From assembly GCF_029210365.1 (NCBI RefSeq), contig NZ_JARGES010000015.1, positions 283,779 through 347,778 of the forward strand: a stretch of 64,000 nt of DNA. The letters are read 5' to 3'. Of this stretch, positions 63,746 through 64,000 are shown one piece after another. Both the position numbers and the translations under genes were made by a program. Every line of letters begins with the position of its first letter. The first letter of the stretch is position 1. Under the pieces are notes generated by a model. It was not told the DNA's origin. It did not search any database and saw only the letters and a program-made list of their open reading frames with translations. The stretch comes from Mesorhizobium sp. YIM 152430 (GTDB lineage: Bacteria; Pseudomonadota; Alphaproteobacteria; Rhizobiales; Rhizobiaceae).

Positions 63746-64000
63746 ATGCCTGCGCCCAATGCCATTTCATTCGACAAACTCACCCGCATCATCGGAACCC
63801 CGCGCGCGCCGCTTCTGCTCGACGTGCGGTCCGAGGAAGATTTCGCCGCCGATCCGCGACTGCTCCCTGGTGCCACCCGGGTCGATGACCAGGCTTTGGC
63901 CGCCCTCGCGCCACAACTCGGCGGCCAGCCGTCGATCGCCGTCTGTCAGGCCGGCCACCGGCGCAGTCAGGGCACCGCCGCCTGGCTGCGCGCCGAGGGC
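63746..64000 (+). CDS. Rhodanese-domain sulfurtransferase, 5' part (cut by window edge)
   Basis: 85 codons in the window, from ATG 63746 behind GGAGGA. MPAPNAISFDKLTRIIGTPR is followed by LLLDVRSEEDFAADPRLLPGATRVDD (rhodanese CH2A motif) and the active-site loop VCQAGHRRSQG with Cys at position 1 of the six-residue loop. In chromate-resistance islands such a rhodanese gene often precedes chrB/chrA; whether that is so here lies beyond the window. Confidence 0.88.
   Translation, partial: MPAPNAISFDKLTRIIGTPRAPLLLDVRSEEDFAADPRLLPGATRVDDQALAALAPQLGGQPSIAVCQAGHRRSQGTAAWLRAEG

Overview
This window is a GC-rich chromosomal segment of an alphaproteobacterium of the order Hyphomicrobiales (Rhizobiales), most likely near the Phyllobacteriaceae/Rhizobiaceae (Mesorhizobium-, Aminobacter- or Nitratireductor-like). 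The basis is a fused anthranilate synthase TrpE(G) behind a WWW leader peptide, the choline transporter ChoXWV, the CtrA/ChpT/SciP cell-cycle genes with GANTC methylation sites, EipA, DUF1285/DUF2254/DUF1059 proteins, and intergenic repeats of the kind common in rhizobia. This placement is inference from gene content; no 16S gene is present.

Layout. 1-5.2 kb: start of the cytochrome bc1 operon (Rieske protein and the N-terminus of cytochrome b), then two mutually similar ABC exporter half-transporters with a small protein. 5.7-8.3 kb: trmL, a DUF559 protein, a MoaD/ThiS-like protein, a BNR-repeat protein, and the first palindromic repeats. 8.4-11.2 kb: leuA behind a Leu-rich leader peptide, coupled to an alpha/beta hydrolase. 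11.2-19.3 kb: housekeeping genes (metallophosphoesterase, Nudix hydrolases, hemF, an L,D-transpeptidase, the CCA-adding enzyme, DUF1285). 19.4-26.2 kb: a tightly overlapping MoxR-DUF58-DUF4159-large membrane protein operon. 26.2-32.9 kb: VOC protein, GNAT, glutathionyl-hydroquinone-reductase-like GST, second L,D-transpeptidase, CDF transporter, and trpE(G) with a complete-looking attenuator. 33-37.1 kb: copper group (CueR, DUF2946-like, YcnI, CopC-CopD fusion). 37-46 kb: DUF2254, fhs, tdk, choXWV and a TadG-like VWA pilus protein. 46.1-51.3 kb: SDR and CoA-transferase, HugZ-like protein, ArsR regulator, TrmH methyltransferase, coiled-coil membrane protein. 51.3-56.2 kb: a cell-cycle block of eipA, chpT, a single-domain response regulator, ctrA, a FliJ-like gene and sciP. 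56.4-58.8 kb: mnmA, a Gfo/Idh/MocA oxidoreductase and tRNA-Met(CAT).

Immediately after the tRNA the character changes. An AT-rich stretch carries a partial copy of the tRNA 3' end, followed by a metal-handling accessory region to the window edge: NicO-type exporter, NreB-like MFS exporter with a His-rich tail, CsoR/RcnR-family repressor, and divergently a His-rich secreted protein, a HupE/UreJ protein, a membrane-anchored beta-rich protein and the start of a rhodanese gene. I read this as the end of an island integrated at the tRNA; no integrase lies inside the window.

The most interesting regulatory structure is two amino-acid attenuators (trp at 32.9 kb, leu at 8.45 kb) whose promoters are placed so that transcription should begin at or next to the leader peptide's ATG. 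The best candidates for less-described biology are the HupE/His-rich/anchor module with its G-tract operators and the roughly 140-bp palindromic repeat family, one copy of which has perfect 40-bp inverted ends.
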